A DNA stretch of 64,000 bases, from positions 23,741 to 87,740 of the forward strand of contig NZ_KB907817.1 in the NCBI RefSeq assembly GCF_000382225.1. The letters are read 5' to 3'. Below, piece by piece: positions 61,837 to 64,000 of the stretch. The stretch comes from Hymenobacter aerophilus DSM 13606. GTDB taxonomy: Bacteria; Bacteroidota; Bacteroidia; Cytophagales; Hymenobacteraceae. Every line of letters begins with the position of its first letter. The stretch's first letter is position 1. The notes beneath the pieces were generated by a model. The model made no database searches, was not told the origin of the DNA, and worked only from the letters and a program-made list of their open reading frames with translations. The position numbers and the translations under genes were made by a program.

Positions 61837-61868
61837 CAAATGTACTAAGCCTAACGTTCGTTAGCAAA
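61837..61868 (-). promoter_or_regulatory. Promoter with operator in the spacer, upstream of the TetR gene
   Basis: Read on the minus strand: TTTG (61868-61865), a 20-base spacer and TACATTTG (61844-61837), an exact Bacteroidota promoter. The spacer contains CTAACGTTCGTTAG (61851-61864), a perfect dyad with 6-base arms. Binding there would occlude RNA polymerase. Expected transcript start is near 61830, 30 bases before the ATG. Confidence 0.75.
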
Positions 61869-61961
61869 GAAAAGTTTGCGGCCTCCTTCGAAGTATCCGC
61901 CAAGCAGTCAGGCTTTTGAACGCGGGAGCTCCTCTATTCACCGCGTACCTGTCGCACCACG

Positions 61962-61969
61962 TACCTTTG
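61962..61969 (+). promoter_or_regulatory. Promoter -7 box of thiL
   Basis: TACCTTTG, an exact TAnnTTTG, lies 76 bases before the thiL ATG. The -33 TTTG is not clear (TTCA at 61937-61940). The leader contains AATCAGCGAAAATCA phrases (62020-62040) like those of other phrase repeats. Confidence 0.5.
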
Positions 61970-62044
61970 CCCGTACCGCCAGCAGGCCGCGCCGTGCCGC
62001 CTGCATCAGCGAAATCACGGTTAATCAGCGAAAATCAACGATTT

Positions 62045-63073
62045 ATGACCCCCCTCGATAAAGTAGGCGAGTTCGGCCTGATTGGCCGCATTCAGCAAAC
62101 CGTAGAACTCAAGCAGCCCAGCACCATCCTCGGCATCGGCGACGATGCGGCCATTCTGGCCCCGGCCGCCGGGCAGGAGCTGGTTATCAGCACCGATTTG
62201 CTGACCGAAGGCGTGCACTTTGACCTCACGTTCTGCCCGCTCAAGCACCTGGGCTATAAGGCTGTGGCCGTCAACGTGTCGGACATTGCCGCCATGAACG
62301 CGCTGCCCACCCAAATCGTGGTGGCAGTCAGTATCCCGCCGCGCTTCACGGTAGAAGCCGTGGAGGAATTGTTTGAAGGCGTAAAGTTGGCCTGCGAGGC
62401 TTACAACGTGGATTTGGTGGGCGGCGACACCACCGGCAGCCGTGCCGGCCTCACCATCAGCGTTACGGCCCTGGGGCAGGTGGCCGCGGGCCAGGCTGTG
62501 CGCCGCAGTGGGGCCGGCCCCAACGACCTACTGTGCGTGACAGGCGACCTGGGTGGGGCCTACCTGGGCCTACAAGTGCTGGAACGTGAAAAGCAGGTCT
62601 GGCAGGCCGACCCCGAATCCCAGCCTGAACTCGGCAACTATCCCTACGTACTCCAGCGCCAGCTGCGCCCCGAGGCCCGCATGGACGTTATCCACGAGCT
62701 GCGCGAACTGGGTGTAGTGCCCACCAGCATGATTGACGTGTCGGACGGGCTGGCTTCCGAAGTGCTGCACCTGTGCCAGGCCAGCGGCACCGGGGCGCGC
62801 ATCTTCACCGAGAACCTGCCCATTGCCAACCCCACCCTCGAAGTGGCCAACGAGTTCAACCTCGACCCCATCATGTGCATGCTCAACGGCGGCGAAGACT
62901 ACGAGCTGCTGTTCACCGTCCCGCTCGCCGACCACGCCAAACTCAAAAACCACCCCGACATCACCATCATCGGCCACATGGTGGACAAGAGCGAAGGCGC
63001 CAACCTCATCACCAAATCCGGCCAGCCCGTGCCACTGAAGGCGCAGGGGTTCTCGCACTTTGATCACGGATGA
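62045..63073 (+). CDS. thiL: Thiamine-monophosphate kinase ThiL
   Basis: 342 residues; phosphorylates thiamine monophosphate to thiamine pyrophosphate. GIGDDAAIL near 30, LLTEGVHFDL, NVSDIAAMNALP near 80, LVGGDTTGS near 130, LCVTGDLGGAYLGL, DVSDGLASEVLHL and NGGEDYELLF are all family signatures. The start MTPLDKVGEFGL at 62045 is chosen over an open frame further upstream. The last codons (DHG and stop) lie in a 47-base inverted repeat. Convergent with a hypothetical gene, with a small terminator between. Confidence 0.95.
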   Translation: MTPLDKVGEFGLIGRIQQTVELKQPSTILGIGDDAAILAPAAGQELVISTDLLTEGVHFDLTFCPLKHLGYKAVAVNVSDIAAMNALPTQIVVAVSIPPRFTVEAVEELFEGVKLACEAYNVDLVGGDTTGSRAGLTISVTALGQVAAGQAVRRSGAGPNDLLCVTGDLGGAYLGLQVLEREKQVWQADPESQPELGNYPYVLQRQLRPEARMDVIHELRELGVVPTSMIDVSDGLASEVLHLCQASGTGARIFTENLPIANPTLEVANEFNLDPIMCMLNGGEDYELLFTVPLADHAKLKNHPDITIIGHMVDKSEGANLITKSGQPVPLKAQGFSHFDHG

Positions 63074-63233
63074 GCACGGATTTTAGCGGATTTCACGGAT
63101 TTTGTAGTTGGCTCGATTGCCCATTTTAGGTCCGTCGCTCAATAAAATGCAAAAGCCACCTCGCAAGAGGTGGCTTTTTTAATCGTCTACAAAATCCGTG
63201 AAATCCGCTAAAATCCGTGCTCATCCGTGATCA
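63061..63233. repeat. Perfect 47-base-arm palindrome of ATCCGTGAA phrases
   Basis: Arms 63061-63107 and 63187-63233 are exact reverse complements, made of phrases such as CACGGATTTTAGCGGATTT. The left arm starts inside the last codons of thiL and contains its stop; the right arm ends in the stop codon of the convergent gene. The loop contains a terminator (63152-63181, AAAGCCACCTCGCAAGAGGTGG, then TTTTTT). Confidence 0.93.
63152..63181. terminator. Terminator within the loop of the thiL palindrome
   Basis: AAAAGCCACCTC, GCAA, GAGGTGGCTTTTTT: a 10-base stem, tetraloop and T-tract. A normal bidirectional terminator, enclosed by the larger palindrome. Confidence 0.9.
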
Positions 63234-63605
63234 GTCCTCCGGGTAGGGGATGTAGACGAAGTTGGTGAACTCCTCGTCGAGCACGAAGAGGCAGCAGTAC
63301 TCGTTCGGCTCGCGGTAGGTTTGCTGGAATGCCTCGATGCCTTCCTCGCTGATGATGCCCTGCTGCACGAACAGCTCCAGGTAGCTGGCGAAAACGTGCC
63401 ACTCCATGTTCAGCTCGTCGGCATTCACGAGCAGGCCGCCCAGTGGCACTTCCTGGCGGGCAAAGACGAAGATGGGGTACTTCGAAATGTCGCGCTTGCG
63501 GATTTGCGAGGAGGCTTCGCTGAGCGTATCGGACACGGTGGCGAAATCCTTGGTGATGGTGCCGAGGTATTTGCCGTTCAGTTCGGGGTCGTTGGTGTAG
63601 TCCAT
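63231..63605 (-). CDS. Hypothetical protein, Bacteroidota-type
   Basis: 124 residues without signal peptide or span. Begins MDYTNDPELNGKYLGTI and reads IRKRDISKYPIFVFARQEVPLGGLLVNADELNMEWHVFASYLELFVQQGII, a mixed alpha/beta protein. I do not know a function; similar proteins of about this length are widespread in Bacteroidota. Its stop codon is the right end of the palindrome at 63061-63233. Confidence 0.8.
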   Translation of the reverse strand: MDYTNDPELNGKYLGTITKDFATVSDTLSEASSQIRKRDISKYPIFVFARQEVPLGGLLVNADELNMEWHVFASYLELFVQQGIISEEGIEAFQQTYREPNEYCCLFVLDEEFTNFVYIPYPED

Positions 63606-63612
63606 TGGGTAA

Positions 63613-63867
63613 TTAAATCAGTTCAGGTTTCCAGATAGAGTAGAGAACCCAACCAAGTACAAAGCCATTAGTAGCTGCATTAAGATAAGTTAGTTGCTCA
63701 ATCGGATTTGACCCAAAACTCATTCCGAAGAGTAGACTGAAAATAACATAAGCGCATAACGAATAGCTTAGCGCAAAACTAAGTCTACCAAACTTGAAGA
63801 AGGCTTTCTTGACAAAGAAGCTGTTTAGGAAGTAGTCAGTCAGGCGCAAAACAGAAAAGACTCCCAC
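63613..63867 (-). CDS. Small membrane protein, probably truncated at its 5' end
   Basis: 84 residues in low-GC codons, with hydrophobic spans near 28-50 and 62-80 (SLCAYVIFSLLFGMSFG, ATNGFVLGWVLYSIW). It begins with GTG, but the reading frame remains open upstream through HLKFPAF and on into the start of the transposase gene, so the native start may have been displaced by insertion of the element. No family recognised. Confidence 0.6.
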   Translation of the reverse strand: MGVFSVLRLTDYFLNSFFVKKAFFKFGRLSFALSYSLCAYVIFSLLFGMSFGSNPIEQLTYLNAATNGFVLGWVLYSIWKPELI

Positions 63868-63912
63868 AAAAGCGGGAAATTTGAGGTGCGACCCATCTCC
63901 TTTCCCTCCCTC

Positions 63913-64000
63913 ATGGAAGTCTTGAGCAAAGATATAATTACCCGCTGGATACTGCCCTTGTTGCCGGCCCGTGCTGGTGGCCGCCGCGCAAGCGTCGACC
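63913..64000 (+). mobile_element. N-terminus of an IS5-like transposase, cut by the window edge
   Basis: The first 29 codons read MEVLSKDIITRWILPLLPAR, then AGGRRASVD. This matches the opening of IS5-type transposases found in Hymenobacter and Spirosoma (a short helix, then WILPxLP..GRR..VD), from general knowledge only. The left inverted repeat should lie between 63870 and 63912 but cannot be defined without the other end. Confidence 0.6.

Overview
The window is a high-GC bacterial chromosome segment from the Bacteroidota, most likely Hymenobacter or a close relative in the Hymenobacteraceae. This rests on gene content and signals rather than a database match: a type IX secretion target protein, ACR3, HslV and Ohr proteins of Bacteroidota type, several promoters of the Bacteroidota form (TTTG, 19-20 bases, TAnnTTTG), lipoproteins, and almost no Shine-Dalgarno sites. 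It looks like an ordinary chromosome with dense genes on both strands. An insertion-sequence transposase starts at the right edge.

Layout. 1-4316: menaquinone synthesis (menB cut by the window edge, menD, menF, a menI-like thioesterase). 4453-9572: histidine phosphatase, PDH E2, HslV, a small acidic protein and a deoxyhypusine-synthase-like enzyme. 9773-18673: an HTH protein next to a perfect 53-base palindrome, a PLP gamma-lyase, a cell-wall amidase, a 2H phosphoesterase, an amidase-signature lipoprotein and an ABC-F ATPase. 18750-19219: a small low-GC gene lying between inverted attC-like sites, which resembles a solitary integron cassette. 19507-26692: an SDR protein, truncated hemoglobin, and a nitrite-reduction cluster (SCO, FGE-like, NirK, cytochrome c, a divergent membrane protein) with an FNR-type box. 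27432-35399: HelD, then an ArsR-controlled sulfide/persulfide operon ending in ACR3. 35577-42688: a thiol-disulfide protein, cupin, Crp/Fnr regulator, nuclease-like protein, DJ-1, reductase, Ohr/OhrR and rhodanese. 42799-53263: a T9SS protein, PASTA protein, double-length D-Ala-D-Ala ligase, PGK, site-2 protease, HAD and tRNA-Ile(CAT). 53519-57113: a four-gene ECF sigma / anti-sigma-like / periplasmic / outer-membrane module. 57842-61800: phenylacetyl-CoA epoxidase paaABCD with its TetR regulator. 62045-64000: ThiL, two small genes and the IS start.

The most unusual feature is a dense population of inverted repeats at gene junctions, about twenty of them, in at least eight sequence families. 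One family has a core like TCATTCTGAGCGCAGCGAAG. The others are built from degenerate 7-10 base phrases such as AGCTGTT, AATGTGCGG, AATCCGTG or TAATCCC. The arms within one copy match each other almost perfectly even where copies of the same family differ. They occur between genes of single operons (men, paa), overlap stop codons, nest inside each other, and in one case lie in frame inside the D-Ala-D-Ala ligase gene. No CRISPR array, rRNA or prophage was seen.
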